DNA of 64,000 nt, taken from positions 62,001 to 126,000 of the forward strand of contig NZ_JABELE010000010.1 in the NCBI RefSeq assembly GCF_013009345.1, written 5' to 3'. The stretch is from Acinetobacter geminorum (GTDB taxonomy: Bacteria; Pseudomonadota; Gammaproteobacteria; Pseudomonadales; Moraxellaceae). A program made the position numbers and the translations under genes. The notes under the pieces are model-generated. The model made no database searches. It was not told the origin of the DNA and was given only the letters and a program-made list of their open reading frames with translations. Positions 27,312 to 36,683 of the stretch are shown piece after piece; within the stretch, counting starts at the first letter, position 1, and every line of letters starts with the position of its first letter.

Positions 27312-28841
27312 ATGACGCAACAAAACGCTCAATCGACTTCTGAACCAACTATTTCCGAAAACGATTTAATTGCACAGCGTCATGCCAAATTAAAGCAAAT
27401 CCAAGATGTTGCGAAGGAAACTGGAAAGAGTCCTTGGCCAAATACTTTTAAGCGTGAACATTACGCAGCTGATCTACAAGAACAATTTAAAGATCAGTCG
27501 AAAGAACAAATTGAAAGCGCTGAGCATGTTTATGTAAAAGTGGCTGGCCGTGTCATGTTAAACCGTGGTTCTTTCATGGTGATTCAAGACATGACAGGTC
27601 GTATTCAGTTATATGTTGACCGTAAAGGCTTACCAAAAGATATTCTTGAAACTATTAAAGGTTTAGATCTTGGTGACATTATTGCTGCCGAAGGTTATAT
27701 CGGACGTTCGGGCAAAGGTGACTTATATGTTCATCTTGAAGGTTTTGAACTTCTTACAAAATCTCTTCGTCCGTTACCAGATAAATTTCATGGCTTAAAT
27801 GACACAGAAGTTAAGTACCGTAAACGCTACCTTGACTTAATTGTGAATGAAGAAACACGTAAAACTTTTGAAATCCGCGCCAAAGTTGTTGCTGGTATCC
27901 GAGCGTTCTTAAACAACGAACGTTTCATGGAAGTTGAAACGCCAATGATGCATGTGATTCCAGGTGGTGCTTCTGCACGTCCATTTGAAACGCATCACAA
28001 TGCTTTGGATATGCCTTTATTCTTACGTATTGCGCCTGAACTTTATTTGAAGCGTTTAGTGGTTGGTGGTTTTGAGCGTGTGTTCGAAATCAACCGTAAC
28101 TTCCGTAATGAAGGGGTGTCAACACGCCACAACCCTGAATTCACGATGATCGAGTTTTATCAGGCATATGCTGATTATAAAGACTTAATGGCATTGACTG
28201 AAAATATGCTTGAAAAGTTGGCTTTAGATATTCTAGGTACAACTGATGTTCCTTACCAAGGTGAAGTATTTAGCTTCAAAGGACCATTCAAGAAAATCTC
28301 TATGTTCGATGCGATTTTAGAGAATAACCCGCAGTTCACACCTGAAAATGTAAGTGATCGCGAGTTTCTTGCAAAATTTATTCGTGAAGAGTTGAAAGAA
28401 GAAGTTAAGCCAGGTTTTGGTTTAGGTAAGCTTCAAACAATCGTATTTGAAGAAACTGTTGAGACTAAACTTCGTCAGCCAACATTTATTACCGATTATC
28501 CAGCGGAAACATCTCCATTGGCTCGTCGTAACGATGACAATCCACACGTTACAGATCGTTTTGAATTCTTCATCGGTGGTCGTGAATTAGCAAATGGCTT
28601 CAGCGAGTTAAATGACCCAATCGATCAAGCTGAGCGTTTCCAAGCGCAAGTTGCTGAAAAAGACGCTGGTGATGATGAAGCAATGCATTACGATGCAGAG
28701 TTTGTTGAAGCACTTGAATATGGTTTACCTCCAACAGCAGGTGAAGGTATTGGTATTGACCGTTTGGTTATGTTATTTGCTGACGCACCAAGCATCCGCG
28801 ATGTAATTTTATTCCCGCATATGCGCCGTAAAGAAGGCTAA
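27312..28841 (+). CDS. lysS: Lysyl-tRNA synthetase, class II
   Basis: Charges tRNA-Lys in the cytosol. The ATG at 27312 (GAGG upstream) gives 509 residues; an ATG at 27279 lacks family support. N-terminal OB-fold domain (about residues 60-170), then the class II core: motif 1 in FMEVETPMMHVIPGGA, motif 2 in FEINRNFRNEGVSTRHNPEFT, motif 3 in GIGIDRLVMLFADAPSIRDV. Monocistronic with a clear terminator. Confidence 0.97.
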   Translation: MTQQNAQSTSEPTISENDLIAQRHAKLKQIQDVAKETGKSPWPNTFKREHYAADLQEQFKDQSKEQIESAEHVYVKVAGRVMLNRGSFMVIQDMTGRIQLYVDRKGLPKDILETIKGLDLGDIIAAEGYIGRSGKGDLYVHLEGFELLTKSLRPLPDKFHGLNDTEVKYRKRYLDLIVNEETRKTFEIRAKVVAGIRAFLNNERFMEVETPMMHVIPGGASARPFETHHNALDMPLFLRIAPELYLKRLVVGGFERVFEINRNFRNEGVSTRHNPEFTMIEFYQAYADYKDLMALTENMLEKLALDILGTTDVPYQGEVFSFKGPFKKISMFDAILENNPQFTPENVSDREFLAKFIREELKEEVKPGFGLGKLQTIVFEETVETKLRQPTFITDYPAETSPLARRNDDNPHVTDRFEFFIGGRELANGFSELNDPIDQAERFQAQVAEKDAGDDEAMHYDAEFVEALEYGLPPTAGEGIGIDRLVMLFADAPSIRDVILFPHMRRKEG

Positions 28842-28855
28842 TCTTCTAAGATGCG

Positions 28856-28883
28856 AAAAGGCAGTATTTATACTGCCTTTTTT
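28856..28883 (+). terminator. Terminator after lysS
   Basis: 11-bp stem centred on GGCAGTA/TACTGCC with a 4-base loop and a T run. Confidence 0.9.
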
Positions 28884-29027
28884 ATTACTTTTTATATCTA
28901 GAAACTTACCTACTTATACTAATCTTAAGATAGCGTTAAAAAATGTAATTGCACAGTTTAACAATTGCAAAGTTGTGATAAAAAATTTAAGGTGTTGCTC
29001 ATAAATAACTTTGAGAATTGTGCTGGC

Positions 29028-30470
29028 ATGTTTCTAAGAAAAACACTTTCGATTGCAATATTGGCAACTGCTTCATCCGCTATTTTTGCACAAGGTTTGG
29101 TGCTAAATGATGAGGACTTACGTACAGACTTAAATTGGTTAAATCAGCAAGGTGTTATTAATATTAGCACTTCAACTTGGCCGTTAAGTGGTGATGAAAT
29201 TCAGCGTGCACTCTCTCAGGCAAAAGTGTCTCATCCAGCTCAACAAAAAGTTATTAACTCAGTTCTTAATGCATTAAAAGCAGATAACAATACAGTGAAA
29301 GTGGGTGCTTTTGCTGAAACTGATATTAAAAATATTCCACAAGCATTTGGTGATAACCAAAAAGCTCAATATCAAGGTTCGTTAGAATTTAATGCGGGTG
29401 GTGAAAACTGGGATGCAAAAATCCGAGTAAATGCAGAAAAAGACCCGCAAATCGACAATGGGCAAGATGTTAATGTCGAGGGTTCATATGTCGCTGGTAA
29501 ACTTTGGAATCAATGGGTAGTTGCAGGTCAAATTCCAACATGGTGGGGACCTGGACACGATGGTAGTTTAATTCGTGGTGATGCGAGTCGTCCCGTTTAT
29601 GGCGTGACTGCACAGCGTGCTGTGCAAAATGCTTTTGAAACAAAATGGTTATCTTGGATTGGGCCTTGGCAATATCAAGCTTTTGCAGGTCAATTAGATG
29701 ATTATAAAGCAGTTCCTGATGCTAAATTATTAGGTTTACGTGTAACTGCAAGACCATTACCTTATTTAGAACTCGGTGCTTCTCGAACTTTACAATGGGG
29801 TGGTGAAGGACGTTCTGAAAGTTGGGATTCTTTATGGAATGCGATTAAGGGTAATGATAATGTTTATGATGCCTCTGAAGACAGGTCTAACCAAATTGCT
29901 GGATTTGATGCCCGTTTAAATCTTCAATCTCTTTTAAATGCTCCTGTTGGCGTTTATGGGCAATATGTGGGTGAAGATGAGGCTGGGTTACTACCATCTA
30001 AAAAGATGTATTTAGCTGGGGTTGATTATTCGTCAAGCTACAATGATATGCCATATCAACTTTATGCGGAATGGGCTGATACACGAACCAATGGTGATGT
30101 AAAAGGTATTTCTTATAACCATTATATTTATAAAGATGGTTATTACCAACACGGTTTCCCGTTAGGACATGCGATGGGGGGTGATGGGCAAATGTATTCA
30201 GTGGGTGGTGATATCCGCTTTGATGTCATGAACCGTTTAAGTGGTCGCGCTATGGTGGTTAAAGTTAACCAATCTAACTTGGCAATCAATAAAGCATTCC
30301 CTAAAGATGATGAAATTAAAGCACTTGATTTAACGTGGACGCATTTCATTAAACCTGATCTTCCATTAAAAATTAATGGATGGGTAAGTGATTCGGATCT
30401 TGAGGGTAATGATGCAGGTGCATCTATTGGTATTGAAATTCCATTAGAACGTAAAATGTTTGGTTTCTAA
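29028..30470 (+). CDS. wzi: Capsule assembly Wzi family outer-membrane protein
   Basis: Outer-membrane beta-barrel lectin thought to anchor capsular polysaccharide to the cell surface. The ATG at 29028 starts a clean signal peptide (MFLRKTLSIAILATASSAIFAQ) giving a 480-residue precursor; an upstream in-frame TTG at 28965 would spoil it. A periplasmic N-terminal segment of about 90 residues precedes strands with QIPTWWGPGHDGSLIRGDASRP, a family hallmark, and the protein ends in Phe like a barrel protein. It lies away from any capsule cluster, so the symbol reflects family, not location. Confidence 0.85.
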   Translation: MFLRKTLSIAILATASSAIFAQGLVLNDEDLRTDLNWLNQQGVINISTSTWPLSGDEIQRALSQAKVSHPAQQKVINSVLNALKADNNTVKVGAFAETDIKNIPQAFGDNQKAQYQGSLEFNAGGENWDAKIRVNAEKDPQIDNGQDVNVEGSYVAGKLWNQWVVAGQIPTWWGPGHDGSLIRGDASRPVYGVTAQRAVQNAFETKWLSWIGPWQYQAFAGQLDDYKAVPDAKLLGLRVTARPLPYLELGASRTLQWGGEGRSESWDSLWNAIKGNDNVYDASEDRSNQIAGFDARLNLQSLLNAPVGVYGQYVGEDEAGLLPSKKMYLAGVDYSSSYNDMPYQLYAEWADTRTNGDVKGISYNHYIYKDGYYQHGFPLGHAMGGDGQMYSVGGDIRFDVMNRLSGRAMVVKVNQSNLAINKAFPKDDEIKALDLTWTHFIKPDLPLKINGWVSDSDLEGNDAGASIGIEIPLERKMFGF

Positions 30471-30488
30471 GATTAGATCATGTTTTCA

Positions 30489-30519
30489 AAAAGAGAAGCG
30501 ATTAATGCTTCTCTTTTTT
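30489..30519 (+). terminator. Terminator after wzi
   Basis: 11-bp stem (30489-30499 with 30507-30517), 7-base loop, T run. Confidence 0.88.
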
Positions 30520-30680
30520 ATGGTTTTTAAAGAAATCTAAAGACTAGAACATGATTTGCTTAAGTTAACTACACAAGCTAGGATTACAAAGTTGTGCAAG
30601 TGAATCAGCATATTACATGCATATGATTAAATCGAATATCAATATGAAAAAACAAGCAAAAGGAATCGGTTTTAAATCAC

Positions 30681-30686
30681 TATAAT
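30681..30686 (+). promoter_or_regulatory. Possible -10 box of the cysDN transcript
   Basis: A perfect TATAAT 71 bases before the leader ORF, without a good -35 hexamer at the right distance. That would fit an activator-dependent promoter (CysB in known cys operons); no CysB site was confirmed. Confidence 0.4.
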
Positions 30687-30756
30687 GCATAACTAATGCT
30701 ATAAGCGATATAAAGGCTTGTAGTTGGATTATCTATCACGAAAAATTGGAGTTGTT

Positions 30757-30855
30757 ATGGCACTCGTTCCTCCACATGGTCTTCTAGGTGGTGGTTTAAT
30801 ACTACTTCTAGATTTTATGGGCAAAATGGATAGAGAAGGACGTGTTCATGACTGA
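30757..30855 (+). CDS. Short leader ORF (32 codons) overlapping the cysD start
   Basis: Starts at ATG 30757 with TTGGAG five bases upstream and encodes a hydrophobic 32-residue peptide beginning MALVPPHGLLGGGL. Its TGA at 30853 lies eight bases inside cysD, in another frame. The cysD ribosome site (AAGGA at 30836) is within it, so ribosomes translating the leader would cover that site and end on the cysD start, an arrangement suited to translational coupling or regulation. The opening LVPPHG resembles the start of ATP sulfurylases of the Sat type, perhaps by chance. Confidence 0.5.
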   Translation: MALVPPHGLLGGGLILLLDFMGKMDREGRVHD

Positions 30856-31756
30856 ATCAAGACTCACACATCTCAAGCAACTTGAAGCTGAAAGTATTCA
30901 TATTATCCGTGAAGTTGCTGCAGAATTCGAAAACCCAGTCATGCTTTACTCAATTGGTAAAGACTCGGCTGTTATGCTTCATCTTGCATTAAAAGCATTT
31001 TATCCAGCGAAACTTCCATTCCCATTATTACATGTAGATACGGGTTGGAAGTTTAAAGACATGATCGCGTTTCGCGATAACATGGCAAAAACTCATGGTT
31101 TTGACTTAATTGTTCATCAAAACAAAGAAGGCCGTGAAGCTGGGATCAACCCATTTGATCATGGTAGTTCAAAATATACAGATATTATGAAAACCCAAGC
31201 TTTAAAACAGGCTTTGGATAAATATCAATTTGATGCTGCTTTTGGTGGTGCACGTCGTGATGAAGAAAAATCACGTGCGAAAGAGCGTGTATATTCATTC
31301 CGTGATAGTAAACACCGTTGGGACCCTAAAAACCAACGTCCTGAACTTTGGAACCTTTACAATGGTAAAGTGAACAAAGGCGAAAGTATTCGTGTATTCC
31401 CATTATCGAACTGGACAGAGTTGGATATCTGGCAATATATCTATTTAGAAAATATTCAAATTGTTCCTCTTTATTTCTCTGCTGTTCGTCCAGTAGTAGA
31501 GCGTAGTGGTACGTTAATCATGGTTGATGACGAGCGTATGCGCTTAAAAGAGGGTGAAGTTCCACAGATGAAGTCTGTACGTTTCCGTACGCTTGGCTGT
31601 TACCCGTTAACTGGTGCAGTTGAGTCTGAAGCAGATACGTTACCTGAAATTATCCAAGAGATGCTTTTAGCCACGAGTTCTGAGCGTCAAGGTCGTATGA
31701 TTGACCATGATGAAGCGGGCTCAATGGAAAAGAAAAAGCAAGAAGGCTATTTCTAA
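30848..31756 (+). CDS. cysD: Sulfate adenylyltransferase subunit 2
   Basis: Catalytic subunit of ATP sulfurylase: sulfate plus ATP gives APS, the first step of sulfate assimilation. 302 residues. The PP-loop is in LYSIGKDSAVMLHLA, with the conserved FPLLHVDTGWKFKDMI, GGARRDEEKSRAKER and RFRTLGCYPLTGAVES. The ATG at 30848 is preferred to the in-frame GTG at 30842. Followed 30 bases on by cysN, its GTPase partner. Confidence 0.96.
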   Translation: MTESRLTHLKQLEAESIHIIREVAAEFENPVMLYSIGKDSAVMLHLALKAFYPAKLPFPLLHVDTGWKFKDMIAFRDNMAKTHGFDLIVHQNKEGREAGINPFDHGSSKYTDIMKTQALKQALDKYQFDAAFGGARRDEEKSRAKERVYSFRDSKHRWDPKNQRPELWNLYNGKVNKGESIRVFPLSNWTELDIWQYIYLENIQIVPLYFSAVRPVVERSGTLIMVDDERMRLKEGEVPQMKSVRFRTLGCYPLTGAVESEADTLPEIIQEMLLATSSERQGRMIDHDEAGSMEKKKQEGYF

Positions 31757-31786
31757 GACAATTTCTAAATTTGTGGAGTTTGAGCA

Positions 31787-33400
31787 ATGTCTCATCAATC
31801 AGAATTAATCAGTCAAGATATCTTGGCCTATTTAAAGCAACATGAACAAAAAGACCTTCTACGCTTTTTGACTTGCGGTAATGTAGACGATGGTAAAAGT
31901 ACGCTTATTGGGCGTTTACTTTACGATTCAAAATTGATTTATGAAGATCAATTGCAAGCAGTAACGCGTGACAGTAAAAAAGTAGGAACTACGGGTGATG
32001 CACCAGACTTGGCATTACTAGTAGATGGACTACAAGCAGAACGTGAACAAGGTATTACCATTGACGTAGCTTACCGTTATTTCTCAACAGAAAAACGTAA
32101 GTTTATTATTGCGGATACCCCAGGGCATGAACAATATACCCGTAACATGGCAACAGGTGCGTCGACTGCGGACTTGGCAATCATCTTGATTGATGCACGT
32201 TATGGTGTACAAACTCAAACTCGTCGCCATACTTTTATTGCAAGTTTGCTTGGTATTAAAAATATCGTTGTTGCAATCAATAAGATGGACTTGGTTGAAT
32301 ATTCACCTGAACGTTTCACTGAAATTCAGATTGAATATGATGCTTTCGTAGGCCAATTAGGTGATCGCCGTCCTGCCAATATTCAGTTTGTACCAATCTC
32401 TGCTTTAAATGGCGATAACGTTGTAAATTCGTCAGCTCATACGCCTTGGTACAAGGGTCAAACCTTGATGAGCATTCTTGAGTCTGTGGAAATCAGTCGT
32501 GAATCGAACAAACACGAATTCCGTTTCCCTGTTCAGTATGTAAACCGTCCAAACCTTGATTTCCGTGGTTTTGCGGGTACCGTTGCTTTAGGTGAAATCA
32601 ATGTTGGTGATGAGATTGTTGCACTACCATCAGGTAAGCGCTCAACAGTTAAAGAAATCGTTACTTTTGATGGAAACCTTGAGCAGGCTGTAGCGGGTCA
32701 AGCGGTTACATTGACCCTGAATGATGAAATTGATATTAGCCGTGGTAACGTTCTAGTACGTGCTGGCGAGCAACCATTAATTTCACGTAGTGTTCGTGCT
32801 TCAGTGGTGTGGATGAATGAACATCCGCTCGTGAAAGGTAAGTTGTACAACGTTAAAATTGGTACCCAGACTGTTCCTGCTAAAGTTACTAATATTCACT
32901 ATCGAGTGAATGTGAATACACTTGAACATACTCATGTGGAAGAGCTTGAGTTAAATGCAATTGCAGATGTTGTAGTTGAGTTCGACGCGCCAGTTGTGTT
33001 TGATCAATATCAAGATTCTCGTTATACAGGTTCATTCATCTTTATTGACCGCTTAAGCAACGTAACTGTTGGTGCAGGCATGGTTGAAGCTGCCGTTGAA
33101 TGGACTGCTCATAGTAATCCTGTAACAGCTGAAGATCGTGCTGCACGTTTGGGCCAAAAGCCAGCGGTGATTGGGATTTCTGCACAGTTAATCGAGAAAG
33201 CTCAAGTTTTAGAAAGCTTGCTGATTCAGCAAGGTGTAGTTGCGATTGCAAAAGCCAACTTAACTGCTGAGCAAATTACTTTATTGCGTGAGACAGGTGT
33301 TGTGGTTATCACAACTTCTGTGGAAGGTACGGATACAGAAGTTACTGCTGAAACCGTTGAAGAGGCAGCTGAAAAAGTTGTGGAGTTAGTTCGTCTTTAA
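31787..33400 (+). CDS. cysN: Sulfate adenylyltransferase subunit 1 (GTPase) with a CysC-like tail
   Basis: EF-Tu-like GTPase that drives APS synthesis by CysD. G1 GNVDDGKST, G3 DTPGHEQY, G4 NKMD, then two beta-barrel domains. At 537 residues it is longer than plain CysN (about 475) but shorter than CysNC fusions (about 620-640). The extra tail begins DRAARLGQKPAVIGIS, which resembles the start of an APS kinase domain, but the P-loop GLSGSGKST is absent. I read it as a degenerate CysC remnant. Sulfate reduction from APS must use a kinase or APS reductase encoded elsewhere. Confidence 0.93.
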   Translation: MSHQSELISQDILAYLKQHEQKDLLRFLTCGNVDDGKSTLIGRLLYDSKLIYEDQLQAVTRDSKKVGTTGDAPDLALLVDGLQAEREQGITIDVAYRYFSTEKRKFIIADTPGHEQYTRNMATGASTADLAIILIDARYGVQTQTRRHTFIASLLGIKNIVVAINKMDLVEYSPERFTEIQIEYDAFVGQLGDRRPANIQFVPISALNGDNVVNSSAHTPWYKGQTLMSILESVEISRESNKHEFRFPVQYVNRPNLDFRGFAGTVALGEINVGDEIVALPSGKRSTVKEIVTFDGNLEQAVAGQAVTLTLNDEIDISRGNVLVRAGEQPLISRSVRASVVWMNEHPLVKGKLYNVKIGTQTVPAKVTNIHYRVNVNTLEHTHVEELELNAIADVVVEFDAPVVFDQYQDSRYTGSFIFIDRLSNVTVGAGMVEAAVEWTAHSNPVTAEDRAARLGQKPAVIGISAQLIEKAQVLESLLIQQGVVAIAKANLTAEQITLLRETGVVVITTSVEGTDTEVTAETVEEAAEKVVELVRL

Positions 33401-33418
33401 GAGACTGAATTAATTTTG

Positions 33419-33446
33419 AAAAAACCCGCGTAAGCGGGTTTTTTTT
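33419..33446 (+). terminator. Terminator after cysN
   Basis: A-run, CCCGC stem with GCGGG, 4-base loop, then eight T residues. It can also serve the convergent DUF2239 gene. Confidence 0.9.
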
Positions 33447-33453
33447 ATTGAGT

Positions 33454-34002
33454 TTAGAAAATACTTTGAGTTTTTAAAGTTAAATATTCCCTTACATCTT
33501 TGGGGTAGCTCTGAATCATCTTTAAAAATATATCTCGATCACCTTGATATAAGGCACGTGTTGCTTCTTCGTAATTTGGCATATTGCCCAACATAGCAGA
33601 CATAAAACGGTCGATAGCTTGTTTAGCGAGCATAATATTACCTTCAGAATTTGGGTTATTTAACTCTTTATCAATTAACTTGCGAATCACTGCTGATGCA
33701 CTCGCACTTTGTTGATCTAACCAATCCCAATGTTTTTTCTGTAAAGTGATTTCACGCGAAATTACGCCAAGTTTAGGTCGTCCAACTTTTTTAATTTCTT
33801 CTGGTTCAGCATAACGTTGTTGAATTTCTTGTTCCGAACCAGAAAGATCAAGATCAATTTGTTGACCTGTTTGATCATTAAAAATCAGAATATTTTCTGT
33901 TGTTTTAGGAAGAGTTTTTAGTTTTTTTGCAAGTTCAATCAGAGAGTCACTCGCAATAAGTGTGCTTCCAGTGAAAGCAGTATAGGTGATTTTAGTATCC
34001 AT
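33454..34002 (-). CDS. DUF2239 family protein with a ribbon-helix-helix-like segment
   Basis: A 182-residue cytosolic protein matching DUF2239, a family without a known function. The middle part, GRPKLGVISREITLQKKHWD and the following residues to KLIDKEL, has the order strand, helix, short turn, helix seen in ribbon-helix-helix DNA-binding proteins. The C-terminal third (FMSAMLGNMPNYEEATRALY) is helical. Two tandem 14-base repeats lie in its promoter region (34019-34051), making autoregulation a reasonable hypothesis. The DNA-binding assignment is inference. Confidence 0.75.
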   Translation of the reverse strand: MDTKITYTAFTGSTLIASDSLIELAKKLKTLPKTTENILIFNDQTGQQIDLDLSGSEQEIQQRYAEPEEIKKVGRPKLGVISREITLQKKHWDWLDQQSASASAVIRKLIDKELNNPNSEGNIMLAKQAIDRFMSAMLGNMPNYEEATRALYQGDRDIFLKMIQSYPKDVREYLTLKTQSIF

Positions 34003-34018
34003 TTTAGCCGCATATTTT

Positions 34019-34051
34019 TATCAGGGTAAAATAATATTATCAGGGTAAAAT
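34019..34051. repeat. Tandem 14-base direct repeats upstream of the DUF2239 gene
   Basis: TATCAGGGTAAAAT occurs at 34019-34032 and again at 34038-34051, 19 bases from start to start, about two helical turns. It sits 17 bases upstream of the DUF2239 start, where an operator would lie. Confidence 0.7.
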
Positions 34052-34223
34052 TAATTTAGCAAATAGTAAAAATCATAACCAAGAATTAACTGATTTTATG
34101 AGTGTGGTCTCTGAAATTAGGACTATAAAAATAGTCAAGATAATAGGCTATTTAAAATTTTACTCTGCTTTAGTAGCGCTTTTATGAGAGAATACGCCTT
34201 TAGTTGTATGTATAGAGACTCCT

Positions 34224-34736
34224 ATGTTTGAGCAATCTCCTGAATCTTTAAGCGATATCGAAATTTTAGACATTTTACAGTCGATGAAAAAAGATAAGCT
34301 AGATACGGAAGCAAATGAGATTATCCGTAATGGGGGGAAAGCTGGGCGTCAAGAAGCACATAAGCAGGCTTTAGTTGCATTGAATGCAAACTTTGAAGAA
34401 AAATTTGTAGAAGCTGCTACGCTGGCATTAGGCTTGAATTCAGGTCAGGCGAAAAAGATCCGTTATAAAAAAGACCGTATCCGTATTTTTAAAGCACGTG
34501 GTATTGATTATTTAGCTATTGATGGTGCAGAAACCGCGCAGGTTTTAGCTCAAGTTGCTCAAGCGATTAGTCGTGAAGACGCGATCGTGACTGAAGGTCT
34601 ACACAATATTTTTCCATTTTGGAAAGAAGGTTGGCCAATGGTTCAGTTTGATAATGCCTATAAAATTTTAGAAGAAGACATTACATTGCATTTTAACATT
34701 GTGTTAGATCACTTAATTGAATATATACAGAAATAA
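34224..34736 (+). CDS. Uncharacterised protein, 170 residues
   Basis: I do not recognise this protein. It is soluble and acidic, without signal peptide or membrane helix. The N-terminus is helical with SDIEILDILQSMKKDKLD, followed by a basic patch (GQAKKIRYKKDRIRIFKARGIDYL) and a C-terminal section with FPFWKEGWPMVQFDNAY. It is expressed alone between the DUF2239 gene and a terminator that overlaps its stop codon. Confidence 0.7.
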   Translation: MFEQSPESLSDIEILDILQSMKKDKLDTEANEIIRNGGKAGRQEAHKQALVALNANFEEKFVEAATLALGLNSGQAKKIRYKKDRIRIFKARGIDYLAIDGAETAQVLAQVAQAISREDAIVTEGLHNIFPFWKEGWPMVQFDNAYKILEEDITLHFNIVLDHLIEYIQK

Positions 34737-34762
34737 AAAAAGCCCCGATTGGGGCTTTTTTA
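34736..34762 (+). terminator. Terminator after the 170-residue gene
   Basis: AGCCCC/GGGGCT stem, 4-base loop, then six T residues. Also usable by the convergent transporter gene. Confidence 0.88.
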
Positions 34763-34776
34763 TTGCATATGAATAA

Positions 34777-36114
34777 TTAAAGCGTGCTAAAGAGTGGGAA
34801 AACACCAATCACTAAAGCAGTACCCATTAATACCATACACGTTATGAATGCCCACTTTAAAGTGAATTTTTGATGGTCGGCAAAATCGACTTTAGCAAGA
34901 CCACATAATAAATAGGTTGATGGAACAAGTGGTGAAAGTAAGTGTACAGGTTGACCTACAATCGAAGCACGAGCAATCGCTTCTGCACTAATACCATAAT
35001 GTGAAGCGGCTTCAGCAAGAATTGGTAGTACACCATAGAAGAAAGCATCATTTGACATAAAGAATGTCAACGGCATACTCACTAAAGCAGTGATTGGTGC
35101 AAGATAAGGACCCATGCTTGGAGGAATCATTGCGACGAATTCTTTAGACATCGCCTCAACCATACCTGTGCCAGATAAAATACCTGTGAAAATACCTGCT
35201 GCGAAAATTAAGCCCACAACAGCTAAGACACTATCTGCATGCATTGCAATGCGCTTTTTCTGCATATCAACATCAGGGTAGTTAATGAGCATTGCGATAC
35301 AGAAAGCTATCATGAACAACACAGACATAGGTAAAATGCCTTTGATCAAAGCAATCATGAGAATAATAGTAAGTACCATATTTACTTTGCGTAAATGTGG
35401 ACGCGTCGCTTCAGGGTCTTTTGACACGGTAATATTGTCACCATGATGACTTTCAAGCTCAATCACGCCTAAACGTTTTTGCTCATAACGGCCATATAAA
35501 TATGCCAAGAAGAATAACCAACCAATACTAATGATCATTGGAAGGATCATTGGTACGAAAATATGGCTTGGATCAACTTGTAATGCACTTGCAGCACGAG
35601 CAGTAGGACCACCCCATGGCGTTAGGTTCATTACACCACTACATAACAGCATAAGCGCAGTCATGATGAGTGTGTTCATTCCTAGACGTTGATAAAGTGG
35701 CAACATTGCAGCCACACAGATCATATAAGTGGTTGAGCCATCGCCATCTAAAGACACGAGAGTAGTTAAAAAGACTGTTCCTAGAGTAATTTTTAAAGGA
35801 TCGCCTTTAACTTTTTTCAAAATCCATTTAACCGGTGGGTCGAAAAGACCTGCATCGATCATTAAGGCAAAATACAAAATTGCGAATAAAAGCATTACGC
35901 CAGTTGGCGCTAATTTTTTGATGCCATCCAGCATCATCTCACTGAGACCTTTAAGTTCAATGTGACTTAAACTTTCAAAGTAATGACCTAGGCCCCAAGC
36001 AATGAGAGAAAAAATAAACGGGATGAGAATTAAAGCAATAATAGGGCTTAAACGTTTGGACATGATTAAGTACATGAAGCACAAAATCATGCCAACACCA
36101 AGTAATGTCAGCAT
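34777..36114 (-). CDS. CitMHS family citrate transporter
   Basis: A 445-residue inner-membrane protein with about 11-12 hydrophobic helices. Family features include SLDGDGSTTYMICVAAMLPL and LTPWGGPTARAASALQVD in the first half and MSNDAFFYGVLPILAE and GQPVHLLSPLVPSTYLL in the second, the two re-entrant halves of ion-transporter superfamily proteins. CitMHS members carry citrate as a metal complex with protons. No adjacent two-component system; the substrate is inferred from family only. Confidence 0.85.
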   Translation of the reverse strand: MLTLLGVGMILCFMYLIMSKRLSPIIALILIPFIFSLIAWGLGHYFESLSHIELKGLSEMMLDGIKKLAPTGVMLLFAILYFALMIDAGLFDPPVKWILKKVKGDPLKITLGTVFLTTLVSLDGDGSTTYMICVAAMLPLYQRLGMNTLIMTALMLLCSGVMNLTPWGGPTARAASALQVDPSHIFVPMILPMIISIGWLFFLAYLYGRYEQKRLGVIELESHHGDNITVSKDPEATRPHLRKVNMVLTIILMIALIKGILPMSVLFMIAFCIAMLINYPDVDMQKKRIAMHADSVLAVVGLIFAAGIFTGILSGTGMVEAMSKEFVAMIPPSMGPYLAPITALVSMPLTFFMSNDAFFYGVLPILAEAASHYGISAEAIARASIVGQPVHLLSPLVPSTYLLCGLAKVDFADHQKFTLKWAFITCMVLMGTALVIGVFPLFSTL

Positions 36115-36641
36115 ACAATCAATCCTTTGCCTATAGTTTTACTGAACAAGTTTATTCAAAACTCTGACCTTGGTTATTCTTATTAATTTTTATTAAAAAG
36201 ACAAATAATATATTTAGTTTATTTGGTTAATATATATTCGTTTGAAGGGGTATATTTAAATGAAATACTGAACATATATATTAAGGTTATAGTGGTCTTA
36301 TAATAAATGCATATCATTATAAAACAATATAAAGGTATTATAAAAATAAAAATTATATGGCATTTTTTGAAATTATATATATTTTGATGATTGAAATGAG
36401 AAGAAGAACCATTTAAAGATTGGCTTTGGTTTAAGTTACAGAAGTTTGTTTACAATGTAAATGGGACTTAATCATTTTATAGGCAGTTGAGAGATATAGA
36501 TTATTTTATTAATTTTCAGTATTTAAGCTTTAATAGGGTTACCAAATAAAATAATAATACTTTTAAATTAAAAGAGCAAATTGAATAAATGAATCTAAAA
36601 TAATTATTACACATATTTAAAAAAGTTATTTAGTTTTAAAA
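36115..36641. other. Very A/T-rich intergenic region, no gene seen
   Basis: About 530 bases upstream of the minus-strand CitMHS transporter. It contains many TATATA-like tracts and a 7-bp inverted repeat around 36298-36323, but no ORF with a ribosome site and no convincing RNA fold. It probably carries the transporter promoter. Confidence 0.4.
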
Positions 36642-36670
36642 AAATACCCCAGCTAAATTGTGGGGTATTT
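36642..36670 (-). terminator. Terminator after the CNNM/CorC gene
   Basis: 10-bp perfect stem (36642-36651 with 36661-36670), 9-base loop, with T residues following on the minus strand. Confidence 0.85.
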
Positions 36671-36683
36671 AAATTAATAATGA

